A DNA stretch of 64,000 bases from Xiphydria camelus (GCA_963678675.1 OY783200.1:15433246-15497245), one strand, 5' to 3'. Counted from the stretch's first letter, positions 23,126 through 35,027 are shown. The notes: generated from the sequence alone by a model not told the origin. Numbers and translations are program-made.

Positions 23126-23372
23126 AAAACTTATATCGATAAAGAAAAAATAATAATAAAGTAGTTACTCCATTATTGTAATCCAATAACATTGTGTATC
23201 ACTTATTTTTCTGCCACGACTTTAATTGCTGATAGTGAAGAAAAATCAAATTTATTGGTTGATCCATCCACTATCAACAATCAAAGTCGTGGCAGAAAAA
23301 TAAGGGATACAATAGAAATGGATTACAATAATAGAGTAACTACTTTATTATTATTTTTTCTTTATCGATATA
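23126..23372. repeat. Foldback unit around AAAGTAGTTACT (one of about eight copies)
   Basis: The arm ATCGATAAAGAAAAAATAAT...AAGTAGTTACT...TTTTTCTGCCACGACTTTAA is mirrored after a loop near 23245-23270. Further copies lie at about 24181-24395, 25385-25545, 26872-27115, 27650-27745, 52999-53213, 54886-55125 and 55866-55965, some partial. Most are full hairpins with diverged arms. They are modules of large repeats A and B. Confidence 0.8.
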
Positions 23373-23402
23373 GGCTTTTCCTCTTTCGTATGACAGTATC
23401 TA

Positions 23403-23655
23403 TCGTCCCCTTCCTGCAAAAAGTCACTAACTAACATATTTTGTAAAATTCACCTAACTGGACCTAGTAGCTTAATTTTATTAAATCTTTAAATGGTAAA
23501 ACTCACTAAGTGCTAAATGCGTTGGAAGTGAGCATGCGCGCATCATAAAAAGTCATTAACCGAAATATAATACCGATATTATAGAGCAGAAACTATACCT
23601 ACTAAGTCAGTTGATGATAAATGTTAGTTAGTGACTTTTTGCAGGAAGGGGACGA
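23403..23655. mobile_element. TA-flanked MITE (TCGTCCCCTTCCTGC ends)
   Basis: The ends TCGTCCCCTTCCTGCAAAAA and its complement enclose 253 bp, flanked by TA. The same element sits at the matching place in copy B (52234-52481). The same host sequence without it is present at 22571-22590 (GACAGTATATATGTTGTTAC). No coding sequence is present. TA duplication suggests mobilisation by a Tc1/mariner-type transposase. Confidence 0.85.
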
Positions 23656-23883
23656 TATGTTGTTACATATATTAACTCGAGACGTTGGAATAGTTTTAAG
23701 AAATCCTTTTGCATGCACCGCTGAAATTTCGCCCCCTTACTCGTAAATTTAATTTAATTATTACCACATCATTTACAGCTTCGATGCTGACCTTACGACT
23801 CATTTCAGTCCGAGTAGAACATTAATTACAAATATCTTCATAAACATGCCAATGCGAATAAAAATCATCTATTAACTGTTGCA

Positions 23884-23997
23884 GATCAAGTATTCCGTTG
23901 TGGTGGGGGTCCTGATTGGTCTACTCGCTAAGATGCGTATACGTTTCTTAGCGAGTAGACCAATCAGGACCCCCACCGCAATGGAATACTTGATCCT
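23884..23997. repeat. Strong hairpin, GATCAAGTATTCCGTTGTGG arm
   Basis: GATCAAGTATTCCGTTGTGG...CTACTCGCTAAGA is mirrored almost perfectly by TCTTAGCGAGTAG...CAATGGAATACTTGATC across a loop of about ten bases. An equivalent hairpin is at 52707-52820 in copy B. The right side leads into TTCGGGAGATCGAAGCATCT, a dispersed motif also found near 43450-44380 and 50625. Confidence 0.85.
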
Positions 23998-24559
23998 GAT
24001 TGGTCTCTTCGCTGAGTTGCGTGCACGCAAAGATACGAGTGACTCGAGAAAGGCCCCACTGATCTCCCGGTAGCTGTCAATTCGGGAGATCGAAGCATCT
24101 ATTAACCTCGAAATCAAGTGTACACAAGTGATAAGATAATAATTATTCGGGTTTCTTCGGTGAGTTACCCCAAGTGTTTAAAGTAGTTACTCCATTATTG
24201 TAATCCAATTCCATTGTATCCCTTATTTTTCTGCCACGACTTTAATTGTTGATAGTGGATGGATTAGCTAATAAATTTGATTTTTATTCACTATCAACTA
24301 TCAAAGTCGTGGCAGAAAAATAAGGGATTCAATGGAATTGGATTACAGTAATGTAGTAACTACTTTATTATTATTTTTTCTTTATCGATATAGTCCCTCT
24401 TTCGTATTACACTATCCCAAGCTCGAATTTATATACCGACCTGTCAAACGTGAAGTGTACATGTACCTCACTTTTATCTCATTAAGTATTACTGCAGACT
24501 CTGACATGTCATCTCGTACAGGTGCAACCCAAGAGGACCTAGCTCGTGTCCTGTCCGTA

Positions 24560-25300
24560 AAAAGATGACTCGATGGACATCGGAGAATGTCAGACTTGTC
24601 ACCGAGCGCCTATTACCCACGGTACATTTATTGCAATATGCGCTTTTCGTTTCAATTATTCCTGCTTTAAATAACTTTCACTTCTTTCAAAGTATTTACC
24701 TCTTGTACAAACTGTTCATCGTAGGGTGCAGCGATCAATGATTGTGACTAATCGTAGACAAATTATTCCTGCGATGATGTTCCAGTTGCAAAGCATACAC
24801 TAGCAAGTCAGCTTACAGCATCTGATGGTTAGTATCAACTTTACCTCTTTTGGAACACCCATCACCCGAGCATAATCACGATTACGTTAATGTTAATCGC
24901 AGAATAGACCGTGAGCTCGGGCACATTATCGCAGTAGTAGTTCGGTACACCGAATTGCCTTTTAGTTTTAATAGATGAACTTGTCTACGACGAGTCGTTA
25001 ATATCGATCGCTGCCTCCTACCACGAAGAGTTCATAAAAGGTTATTACCTTGAAAGAAGTAAAAGTTATTTAACGCTGGAATAGTTGAATGAGAAACGCG
25101 TATTGCAATTAATGCACCGTGGGTAATAGGCGCTCCGTGACAAGCCGGACATTCTCCGATGTCTATCGCGAGTCATCTTTTTACGGACCGGATACGAGCT
25201 AGATCCTCTTCGGTTGCACCTGTACGAAATGACATGTGAGAAAATCGTGAGTCTTCATGAAAATTTTCTAACGTACTCGTTGTGCAGTAATACTTAATGA
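24560..25300. repeat. Inverted repeat module of large repeat A
   Basis: The left half (AAAAAGATGACTCGATGGACATCGGAGAATGTC...GCCTATTACCCACGGTACAT) is mirrored by the right half up to about 25250. The centre is near 24880-24900 with CCGAGCATAATCACGATTAC. Counterparts are 53370-54115 in copy B and 34470-36130 in copy C, where a pogo-type element interrupts one arm. The A copy at 25060-25061 is the uninterrupted site. Confidence 0.75.
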
Positions 25301-25574
25301 AATAAAAGTGAGGTACATGTACACTTCACGTTTGACAGGTCGGTATATAAATTCGAACTTGGGATAGTATAATACGAAAGAGGAAATATATATCGATAAA
25401 GAAAAAATAATAATAAAGTAGTTACTACATTACTGTAATCCAATTCCATTGTATCCCTTATTTTTCTGCCGCGACTGATTGTTGATAGTGAATAAAAATT
25501 AAATTTATTAGCTGATCCATCCACTATCAACAATCAAAGTCGTGGCAACAGAGGTTAGAATCAGCAGATCATGG

Positions 25575-25735
25575 CAGGGAGGATATTGAAGGATGAACGC
25601 ACGTCCATGCACTCGAGGCAGCAGATCTAACCCACCGAATAAACTAATGCAGCTGGTTCTTGGAACAACAAGTGGACGATCCCTCGTTCAAAAGAAACCC
25701 CCTCGGGTTCGCACATGATTTGGAGTCCTTCTGGG
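25575..25735 (+). other. Recurring coding-like fragment in the large repeat
   Basis: This stretch reads as a peptide related to HVHALEAANLTCGMNQCSWF and LEQQVDDPSFERNPLGFAHD, best preserved at 55613-55770. Further versions are at 26615-26725 (opposite orientation) and 27240-27375. Several diverged copies retain the same reading, which hints at an original protein of the repeat. I do not recognise the family. Copies are short and broken. Confidence 0.4.
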
Positions 25736-28024
25736 TGGAATTCAATAGCAGTACGTTTATTTCTGTAGCAAATTATAAATAACACAATTATATTCAGTAT
25801 TTCACTATTTAAAATATACCCAACTTACTCTACATAGAAATTAAGAAACTATATTAATCTGAGTTAACTAATTCTATAGATAATAATGACAGCATTATTA
25901 AAAGTGATATATTTCCTCTTTCGTATTATACTATCACAAGTTCAAATTTATATACCGACCTGTTAAAAGTGAAGTGTACATGCACCTCACTTCTATTTCA
26001 TCTCTTCTTCAACTCTGGTGTAACGAACGTCAATGAGGAATCACTGATATCGATTAGGGTTCGAGGGTTATTCCTCATTCTTTCTAGGACAGAGTATCGA
26101 TAATTTGCTGCACCTGTATTCTTCTTGGACTTCCCAAAATAATTATAAAAACCCTACATAATTCAGTCCTGACAAGTACAATCTTATCGAGGTGTACCTT
26201 ATCGAGGAGATCTTTCGACGTAATGATTCCGAAACGTTTCTATGATGTTTTGCAACATTCGCGAATTTATCGAGAAATATATATTTCTAACATATACGGT
26301 AGTGTTCACGAATATTGTAAAATATTGCAGAAATGTTACAGAAAAGTTATGATATTTTATAATTTCTATCGTTACACTAGAGGCGAAGAAGAGATGAAGA
26401 GACTTCACGTTTGGCAGGTCGGTATATAAATTGGAACTTGTGATAGTATAATACGAAAGATGAAATATATCATTTTTAATAATTCTGTCATTAGAATTGG
26501 TTAACTCAGATTAATATAGTTTCTTAATTTCTACGTTGAGTAAGTTCGATATATTTTAAATAGTGAAACTGCAAATGATTATGTTATTTACAATTTGTTA
26601 CAGATCGTATGCGAACCCGAGGGGATTTCTTTCGAACAAGGGATCATCGACTTGTTGCTTCAAGAACCAGTTGCGTTAGTTCATTCGGCGAGCTGGATCT
26701 GCTGTCTCGAGTGCATGGACGTGTGCCACTTTAAATGGATATTTTGTAATTTCCATTGTTACATCAGAGGCGAAGAAGAGATGAAATAGAAGTGAGGTAC
26801 ATGTACACTTCACGTTTGATAGGTTGGTATATTTATTGGAAATTCTGATAGTATAATACGAAAGAGGAAATATATCGATAAAGAAAAAATAATAATAAAA
26901 TAGTTACTACATTATTGTAATCCAATTCTATTGTGTATCCTTTATTTTTCTGCCACAACTTTAATTGTTGATAGTAGATGGATCAACCAATAAATTTGAT
27001 TTTTCTTCACTATCAACGATCAAAGTCGTGGCAGAAAAGTAAGGGATACAATGGAATTAGATTACAATAATGTAGTAACTACTTTATTATTATTTTTCCT
27101 TTATCGATATATTTCCTCTTTCGTGTTATACTATCAGAAGTTCCAATTTATATACCGACCTATCAAACGTGAAATGTACATGTACCTCACTTCTATTTCA
27201 TCTCTTCTTCGCCTCTGATGTAACGATGGAAATTACAAAATATCCATTTAAAGTGGAACACGTCCATGCACAAGAGACAGCAGATCCAGCTCGCCAAATG
27301 AACTAATGCAACTGGTTCTTGGAACAGCAAGTGGATGATCCTTCGTTCGAAAGAAACCCCCACGGGTTCGCATACGATCTGTAACAAATTGTAAATAACA
27401 ATGATATGGGATTTTTATAATTATTTTAGGAAGTCCCAGAAGAAAGCAGGTGCAGTAAAATATCGATGCTGTGCTACAAAAAATAAGGAATAACCCTCGA
27501 ACCCCCTAATCGGTATCAGTGATTCCTCATTGACTGTCGTTACAACGGAGACAAAGAACAGATGAAATAGAAGTGAGGTACATGTACACTTCAGATTTGA
27601 CAGGTCGGTGTGTAGATTGGAACTTGTAATAGTACGAAAGGGGAAATATATCGATAGAGAAAAAATAATGATAAAGTAATTACTTGATTGTTGTGATCCA
27701 ATTCCATTGCATCTCCTATTTTTCTCCCACGGCTTTGATTGTGACAGAGAAGAAGAACCATAAATTCGTCTCGTGCTCGCATGACGCTGAAACAAAAAAT
27801 AGAATTATCACAAAGATAATATTGTCCTTCCATCGAAAGTGAGGTTAAAGCTGTCAGATGGCAATTAAACTTATCTGATGGTGATTCTTCTGAGATACTG
27901 TCGTCTCCTTTCCTGCTCTTTATGCACAGGCAACCAGAGAAACACAGCACTGCATCCGTTCACTATCTCGATTATCGAAAAAAAACGAACGATTATTAAA
28001 CTATACGGAGCGTCTGTCACATTC

Positions 28025-28102
28025 ACCACTATTGAGATTCATAACTCCGATTACACTGAATTTTTACAGTTTATTAACAAGCGCGTCCGAGGATCGAAAT
28101 AA
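28025..28102 (+). other. Recurring short exon-like fragment
   Basis: The reading TIEIHNSDYTEFLQFINKRV ends in RGSK and a stop. The copy at 56600-56671 keeps IEIHYSDCTEL...FINKRVRGSK with the same stop. The shared frame and stop suggest the end of an ancestral coding exon of the large repeat. No family was identified. Confidence 0.35.
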
Positions 28103-28625
28103 ACGCGAGGTTAATCGTTTCGCGAATGGAAATATTTTATTAACTTTGAAAATACCCAAACATTTAAGGAATATATTCTCTCACACACTCTCACATACAT
28201 TTGATGGCGTATGCGTGTGGCCCTATCTGTATACATATTTCCGATCATGGCCGACTATCGCCGAAGGTAGGCGGAATTTTTGTGAGATTTTGACATATAT
28301 ATATCGCCCGAAAAATCGGATTCTCGACTTTTAGGCGCAAGGGGCGTGGCTTCGCGTTGCTAAGGAAAAATCTCTGTTAATATGTAACTTATAACATTTA
28401 TTCTTGTTTCTATCAATAGAGAATAGTCAATTTATATGGCGTAACTAAGCATAGTTTTGGTTATAACCGTATATTTATTGAGAAAATTCGATGTAAAAAT
28501 TGAGGGGTGCAGGGGGCAGACATTTGTGGTGTAAAGAGACACGGGTGCTCGCGACATCAGTGCTGTCGTGTCTGAGTGCGAAACTACTTGAATGAACATG
28601 CCGCGAGACACTGCCGTGTCTCTTG

Positions 28626-30700
28626 ATAGTTTTAGCATACGAGCGCCGAAAAGTCTACTCCAACATGCGTTTTGGCCAAGAAACTCATTTACACACCACC
28701 ATGAGGTAGTAAGTGGCGTGTTTTTTCTATGAAAATGAATAGTTTCAGCGTACGAGTGCCACAAACCATTATACATCTACACCAACACGCGTTCTTCGTA
28801 TATTAACAAAAAATGATACGTATATGATAAACTGTTACATGTCTGAAGAAGCTGGTAGTGCTGGCATTTCTAAAATTATCGGCAGCGATTTCTATACCGT
28901 AAAATTCAAACGGAATGATAGAATAAAACCACTTGGTGTTATGAATGCAGGCATTCGGATAGAAGACGACATTGTTCCGATTAATCCCTTATTAATTTTC
29001 CAAAGAATGTGCATTGCAAAAGAATCTGAAAATGAACTTGAAAAATTCCTTACGTACGAACTTGCTCCGTTTTCGTTATCCCTTTTCAATGATGAAGGCA
29101 TCCGCAAATGCGTTAAATCTTCTATGTATAAGGCATTTGAGCAACAATCTGGAGATATAAATTTTGGAGACACGAAGTACGTCATCGACGGAGGATATTT
29201 ATTACACCGAGCCATTTGGCATCGCGGTGAATTGTTCTCATCCATTTGCAATAACTACGTTAGATTCGTTCGATCGAACTATACATCCAATGCCATTGTC
29301 GTATTCGACGGATATCCGGAAGATGTAGCAAACCGTAGAGTACCAAATATGCGGAGCGATCCCGACGATCACGAAAAACTGCTTCAGTCTATAGACATAC
29401 TTTTTGACGAGACAATGATCCCAACTGTGTCACAAGATAAATTCCCGGGAAATGATGCAAACAAGCAACGCCTCATTGAATGTTGAAGACAAAATTTGAA
29501 GCTGCGAACTTCATGGTCAAACAAGCCACGGAAGACGCGGGTATGCTAATAGTCAATACAGCAATCAGTGTTTCATCGATATTCGATTCCATAATAGTTG
29601 TCGGCGAAGATATAGATCTTTTTATCCTTTTGACGGCTCTATCTAGGCGATGAAACATATACATATATTCTCAAACCAGGAAAAGGAAAACTTTTGCAAT
29701 AAATATATTCAACAAAAAGTATCATAGATAAAACAGCCGCAGAGCATATATTATTCTTGCACACCTTCAGTGGCTGCGGTACAACAACAGCACTATTTAA
29801 TCAAGGAAAAATAAAATGTATTAATGTACTCCGAAAAAATCCAGATTTGAACGAGGTTATCCAGGTATTCAAAAACCCAAATGCTGATCCAGAGATCATT
29901 GCTAAAGCTGGAGAATGCTTCCTTCTTGCACTGTACGGTTATAGTGGTATGAAAAGTATGAAAAGTATGTAGTTAAACAACTATAGATATACATGTTTCA
30001 CAAAATCAGCATATAAAAATAAATTTAATATTGCATCGCTACCACCAACAGAAGCAGCAGCACGAAAACACTCGTTCCGAACCTATCACCAGGTTCAGCA
30101 GTGGTATGGGAATGAACAAAATGCAGACCAATGGGGATGGAAAAGAAACACGAATGGGCTAATTCCTGTTACCACACTCGAGCCCCCAGCTCCGGAAACC
30201 TCGTTAAAACTTATTTCTTGCAAATGCAAAAAGAGATGTGAGAGAGTTTGTGGATTCAGAAAGGCTGGATTAAAGTGCTCCGTTATATGCACGAATTGTA
30301 GTGGTACCTGTGATAATTCGCAAGTTTTATCACAAGATAGCGATGAAGAGGAAGAAACGGAGACTGTTCTCAAGCACACGTATGATGAAATCGAGGACGA
30401 AGAGGATTGCAATGAAACTGATAATCCCATCACGGATGATGTGGGAGAAATTTCTCTGTGACGTTTCGATCGGTACTGAAGACGATGAACTCGCAACACC
30501 TGGTCCATCAAGAACAGCGAAGCGAAGGAGAATGCGCTAAATTTTGAAATAGTGTATTGCATGTGGATTAGGCCCACTGGGGATACCACGATAATAAAAA
30601 ACGCGCCACTTACTCTACCTCATGGTGATGTGAAAATGAGTTTTTTGGGCAAAACGCATGTTGGAGTAGATTTTGCGGCGCTCGTGTGCTAAAACTATTC
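28626..30700 (+). mobile_element. TIR element encoding a PIN/FEN1-like nuclease
   Basis: The left end TAGTTTTAGCATACGAGCGC and the region to about 28733 are mirrored by about 30588-30700, giving inverted repeats of roughly 110 bp that share CTACTCCAACATGCGTTTTG and CACCATGAGGTAG. A second, shorter copy of the terminal sequence follows at about 28737-28795, so the left end is doubled. The element sits exactly at the end of large repeat A (after GTCTCTTGA). Its single decayed gene encodes a nuclease-like protein. XPG/FEN1-type nucleases are known from Academ-superfamily DNA transposons, but I cannot confirm membership. No clear target duplication was resolved. Confidence 0.7.
28824..30461 (+). 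pseudogene. PIN/FEN1-like nuclease with CXC-like cysteine cluster, broken
   Basis: Four consecutive segments in different frames form one protein of about 530 residues. 28824-29486 carries VIDGGYLLHRAIWHRG and VVFDGYPEDVANR, resembling the N-terminal metal-binding part of FEN1/XPG-type PIN domains. 29480-29653 carries ATEDAGMLIVNTAIS and VVGEDIDLFILL; the family normally has DAD where this copy has DAG, so a metal ligand seems lost. 29700-29969 carries LHTFSGCGTTTALFNQGKIK. About 29977-30461 ends with GWKRNTNGLIPVTTLEPPAP and a cluster CKCKKRCERVCGFRKAGLKC-SVICTNCSGTC like tesmin/TSO1 CXC repeats, then an acidic tail. The frameshift near 29483 overlaps by seven bases. Related proteins are common in arthropod and cnidarian genomes as repeats. 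Confidence 0.65.
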
Positions 30701-30749
30701 ATTTTACAAAAAAACTTTCCAGGTAAAACTATTCAATGACTGTACTAAA

Positions 30750-30771
30750 CACACACACACACACACACACA
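30750..30771. repeat. (CA)n microsatellite
   Basis: An uninterrupted ACACAC run of about 22 bases directly right of the nuclease element. Confidence 0.9.
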
Positions 30772-30774
30772 AAA

Positions 30775-30945
30775 GTAATTTGATAATTCGGAATTTCTTA
30801 ATTACTGAGAAATAAAGGCCTCATTATAAGTACCAACTATCTGCGGAGTAAAATAAACCTCTGTGAGCCTCGCGACGGGTGCTTTGAATATAGTCTTTCG
30901 CGCGAGCCTCTATCGAGGCTCTTGATAAGTGCCCCATCTAATTAT
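30775..30945 (+). repeat. Dispersed repeat; empty site for the THAP element
   Basis: TTAATTACTGAGAAATAAAG...CGCGGAGTAAA-type sequence...GCCTCTATCGAGGCTCTTGA matches the DNA on both sides of the P-type element at 47752-48868. Here the two halves are joined at about 30888-30896 (ATAGTCTTTCGCG). This copy therefore represents the locus before insertion of a THAP-bearing element. Confidence 0.65.
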
Positions 30946-32799
30946 CCTTGTCTGAATTATTTTATTATTTGGAAATATCTCCCGCAATTTAAATACGTTA
31001 TGAAATTTTGATTTCGTTGCAATTATTTTGTAGAATAGCTATACTTGTAAGGTTACTCAGTATACAGAAAATAAGAGTCATGGAAAATATGTAAAAATGT
31101 ATACATCTGCATCTCAGTAAAGTAACTTAAAGATTACTATTTAAGCCCCACAAACAAGAATTAATTATAATATATATCCTATACGATAATAATGTAGTCT
31201 GAATTTAATAGATATACATTTTTAAAAGATAAGAATTTCTTAAGGAGTTTGGGGAGTAAAGTCAAAATGATGAAAAAAATCTGAAAAAATGATCAAATAA
31301 TTATGGAATTATTCTAATGACTGTCATTTTTCAGATTTTTCATGTGGTTTTCGAAAAAAAAAATAATTTCATTTCTTTTCTAACTTCATCTGAACTTCAT
31401 GCTACATAAAATACTTTACCAATGCTAAAGTTACTCAACATTTATTTGAAATATACTCAAATGTATTATTTCATCAAATTTTGATTAATTATTGTTAAAA
31501 TAATGACAGTACTTACAGTTCTGCAATGCAGGGTCGATGAAAAAAATTCGATATTTTAAAAAGAAATAATGGTGAATTTCTGAAAAAATTGAACGTTATA
31601 GAATAATTAATCAACTTTATTATTATTATTGGTATTATTTTTAAACTCTTCCTGTGTTTCGTTGTCGAGAAATTAAATAAAGTAATAGAGAAAATGTCAT
31701 TTGTAGAGAAAACGAATTTCTTGAGAAATGTGGCAACGTTGCACAAACGCTAGATTTACCTTTCAAACGTGGTTAGTAGGAGAACGCACGAGCCACGAAC
31801 GCGGCGGATGGCGGTCGCGCGGATGTTAATTTATTATAGGAATATACCTATGGCAGACAACGCACTGGCATCCGTGTAACCGTGCGGATGAGCGGACGCC
31901 GGCATCGGGCGCGGCGAACGCGGAGACCGCGCGGACACTTTCATGACTGCTACCTATAGTGACCAACCATCCGCGGCGGTTTCCGCAAGAGCAATCCGCG
32001 CTTCCCCGCGGCACCGCTTCACCGCCATCCGCCTAGGTTCCTGCTCTTACTTCTACTTGATTCACACTGTTTTCGACATCGTGTTCGTCTCGCCGCCTTT
32101 CCTAACCTCAGAATCCTAAATTCGAAACTGCCATTGTTTTCCTGTGCGAACTGTTGTCTATATACTGCCGTAGCTATCCTAATTTATACTTTCTATTCAC
32201 CCTAGATACTTCCCCCTTTCCCTCACGCACTTGCAATCCTTCTTTTCCACTCTAATCACTTTCCACGCATAAATTCTTTCTCGAAATTCGAGGTTAGGAC
32301 AGGTTATAAACACACATCATAAGCACTAAAATGTAGTGCTCAATGTAGCCAACTACTGCATTGAAAATTACCTCTGCCACATCATTGCCAGTTTTCCGAC
32401 GGATTTTCGATATTTTTTCATAAATTAGAAAGAACATTTTTACATAATTATACATTTTCTAAATTATAAAAAAAAAATTAATTGAAAGTGAAATAGACGT
32501 GAAAAACAGTTTTTCCATTCGTACTTATTATTTTTTGTAAATAATATTTTTCAAGTTTTTCAGTTTCAGGGATTGAAAACTTGCAGGAGAACAATAGATT
32601 TCCTCTGCACCTCACCCCCGATTACAATCCCTCTCCAAACTCCTTAAGGGGGGATATACCTTTAGAACGCTCAAAATATAATAATGTTTAAGGATTTTTT
32701 TTTTATATAAACGAGTCGTTCAATGTTTATGAAAAATTATTTATTTATTAATCAATGTTTTCTTAACAAAATGCAATTTTTGTTTTTTCGAAATATTAA
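30946..32799. other. Spacer, nothing coding; GC-rich patch at 31795-32035
   Basis: Mostly AT-rich. A GC-rich, CpG-rich patch contains GCGGCGGATGGCGGT at about 31800 and its near complement ACCGCCATCCGCC at 32020-32033, so it may be a small TIR element or an old promoter region. I found no reading frame that resembles a known protein. Confidence 0.4.
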
Positions 32800-33026
32800 T
32801 AGGTGATTTTTATTCGCATTGGCATGTTTAAGATGATATTTACAATGAATGTTCTACTCGGACTGAAATGAGTCGCAAGGTGTAAATGAGTCGCATCGAA
32901 GCTGTAAATGATGTGGTAATAATTAAATTAAATTTATGTACGAGTAACGGCGAAATTTCAGCGGTGCATGCAGAAGAATTTCTTAAAATTCTTCCAATGT
33001 CTCGAGTCAATATATGTAACAATATA

Positions 33027-33904
33027 CAGGGTGACATTTTGAAAACTTGCCACCCCAATATCTCAGAAAGTTATAGATTTTCTAAAAAAAATATGGTTTC
33101 GGCAGTGGAGAGGGGGATTAAAAATTACATAATCGGAGACGCACCCCCTCCAACCCCCTTAGGGGTAGCCCCCCCCCCCCCACCCAACTTTGTAATCTTA
33201 AATATCAACCCGTCATGTGTGATACAGCGTTCGAAAGCTCTCCTAAAATGCTTTACAACAACAAAAAATTTTGGTACTTTTCGATGAGTAGTTTTCGCGC
33301 AAATCGAGAAAGAAACTGCTAGAGGTAAGTTTTGTCAATTTATTTATTAAAGGTCAATTACGTTACAATAAATTTTCGAAGTGATTTTCATTGATTTTTC
33401 GCACTTTTTCAAATATTCTTGAAATTTTGCGATATTCTTGCGTAATTCTCTATTTCAGTCGGTTAATGCTTGCTGGTTGAGTTTGAAAAACAACAGATGT
33501 CAGATGTCCCCATAAGAAGAAATCGTAGGGAGTAAGATCAGGTGATTGAAATCATTTCGAAAATTTATTGTAACGTAATTGACCTTTAATAAATAGATTG
33601 ACAAAACTTACTTCTAGCAGGTTCTTTCTCGATTTGCGCGAAAACTATTCATTGAAAGGACCAAAATTTGGTGTTGTTGTAAAGAATTTTTAAAGATCTT
33701 TTTCCAACGTTGTATCACACATGGGGGGTTGGTATTTAAGATTACAAAGTTGGGGGGCTACCCCTAAGGGGGTTGGAGGGGGTGCGTCTCCGATTATGTC
33801 ATTTTGGTTCCCCCTCTCCACTGCCGAAAGAGTATTTTCTTATTTAGAGGATCTCTGTAACTTCCTGAGATATTGGGGTGGAAATTTTTCAAAATGTCAC
33901 CCTG
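33027..33904. mobile_element. Tc1/mariner-type foldback element (CAGGGTGAC ends)
   Basis: The ends CAGGGTGACATTTTGAAAAC and its complement are flanked by TA at 33025-33026 and 33905-33906. The arms are about 340 bp. The corresponding site in copy A (22571-22590) is uninterrupted, which confirms the ends. The loop carries a fragment of a transposase on the minus strand, showing that this palindrome derives from an autonomous mariner-group element and not from unrelated DNA. Confidence 0.88.
33450..33545 (-). pseudogene. Mariner-type transposase C-terminal fragment
   Basis: The minus-strand reading SPDLTPYDFFLWGHLTSVVF runs on to a TAG at 33450-33452. SPDLxPxDFFLWG is the classic motif around the third catalytic acidic residue of Tc1/mariner (IS630-related) transposases. 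Only about 31 residues remain before the stop, with related sequence continuing for some 20 residues beyond it. The rest of the gene is absent. It sits in the loop of the surrounding foldback element. Confidence 0.8.
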
Positions 33905-35027
33905 TATATACTGTCATAAGTGGTATCTTTACATGTGATGAAACAATTCGTCATGGTCGTTAGAAGAGTATACTTAGAGTTGAAGGCAAAACGTCTACAT
34001 GGATTTCTGTAGACGACCAAAATAGAAGAAAAATCCGATGGCCTGTAAAATCGGAAGCGGTATATGTTTTATTTCTCCAAAATACTAAAGCAAAGTATAA
34101 GGGCTCTCTAGTCTATAAATTCCTTCACCCATATTTCAAAATATCACGAAAATAAATCAGAAGTAACGTGGTTATTAATTGGCTCGTATCGGTATAAAAT
34201 GTGAGACTTGTTTTGTGGTAATAAAAAGCTATTCTGCTACATGTACATATTCTCCTCATGAATAAATTCCAAAAAGTAGTGAAATCTTGCCACAAAAACA
34301 GATTGTCTGTAAAAAAAAAGGCGGCATGTTCATTCAGTGCCAAACAAATTGATACATAAAATACTCTCCAAACAAGATTTGAAATCAATTAAGATCGCCA
34401 TGTTGAAGATTTATATATAAAAAATAAGAGGGTGTACACAGAGAGGATGTAACTCCTGTCCTATCCTGAAGAAAATGAGTCGATGGACATCAAACAATGT
34501 CGGACTTATCACCTGTGGTACTTTAATTGCAATGCGCACTTTCCGTTTTAACTATTTTTGCGTTAAATAGCTTTCACTTCTTTTAAGCTATTTACCTTTC
34601 ACAAATTGTTCACCGTAGGGGGCAACGATCGATGATTCTTACTATTCGTAGACAAATTATTATTGCAATAATGTACCAGTGCACGTCAGTTTATAACATC
34701 CGATGTTTAATGTCAACTTTACATCTTTTGAAGCACACATCGCCCGAGCATAATCACGATTACGTTAACGTTAATCGCAGAATGGACCGCGAGCTCGGGC
34801 AATGATTGTTCCAAAAGAGGTAAAGCTGCTATTAAAACATCGGACGCTGTAAATTCACATGCCAGAGGTCCGTGCTTTGCAACTGGCACATCATTGCAGT
34901 AACAGTTCGGCAGACCGAATTGCTTTTCAGGTTTAATCAGGCGAACTTATTTCCGATCGGTCGCAATCATCGCTCGGTGCCCTTACAGATGAACAATTCC
35001 TGGAAGATAAATAGCTCGAAAGAAGTA

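Larger units (their letters stand above)
20995..28625. repeat. Large composite repeat, copy A
   Basis: This 7.6-kb block shares its order of sub-blocks with copy B (51125-57205) and, partly inverted, with copy C (32800-36410). It begins with an inverted repeat starting CCCCCACAAAAACAGATTCT and ends at GAGACACTGCCGTGTCTCTT. Inside are many smaller hairpins, including repeats around GGCGGCATGTTCATTCAGTG, AAAGTAGTTACTCCATTATT and CCGAGCATAATCACGATTAC. No intact gene is visible. Scattered coding-like scraps recur between copies (see 25575-25735 and 28025-28102). It may be a decayed large transposon or a self-propagating cluster of foldback elements. Confidence 0.75.

Noticed and set aside
31826..32014. 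Possible CpG-island promoter
   Set aside because: No downstream coding exon or transcription signal is visible; inverted GCGGATGGCGGT words make a small mobile element equally likely.
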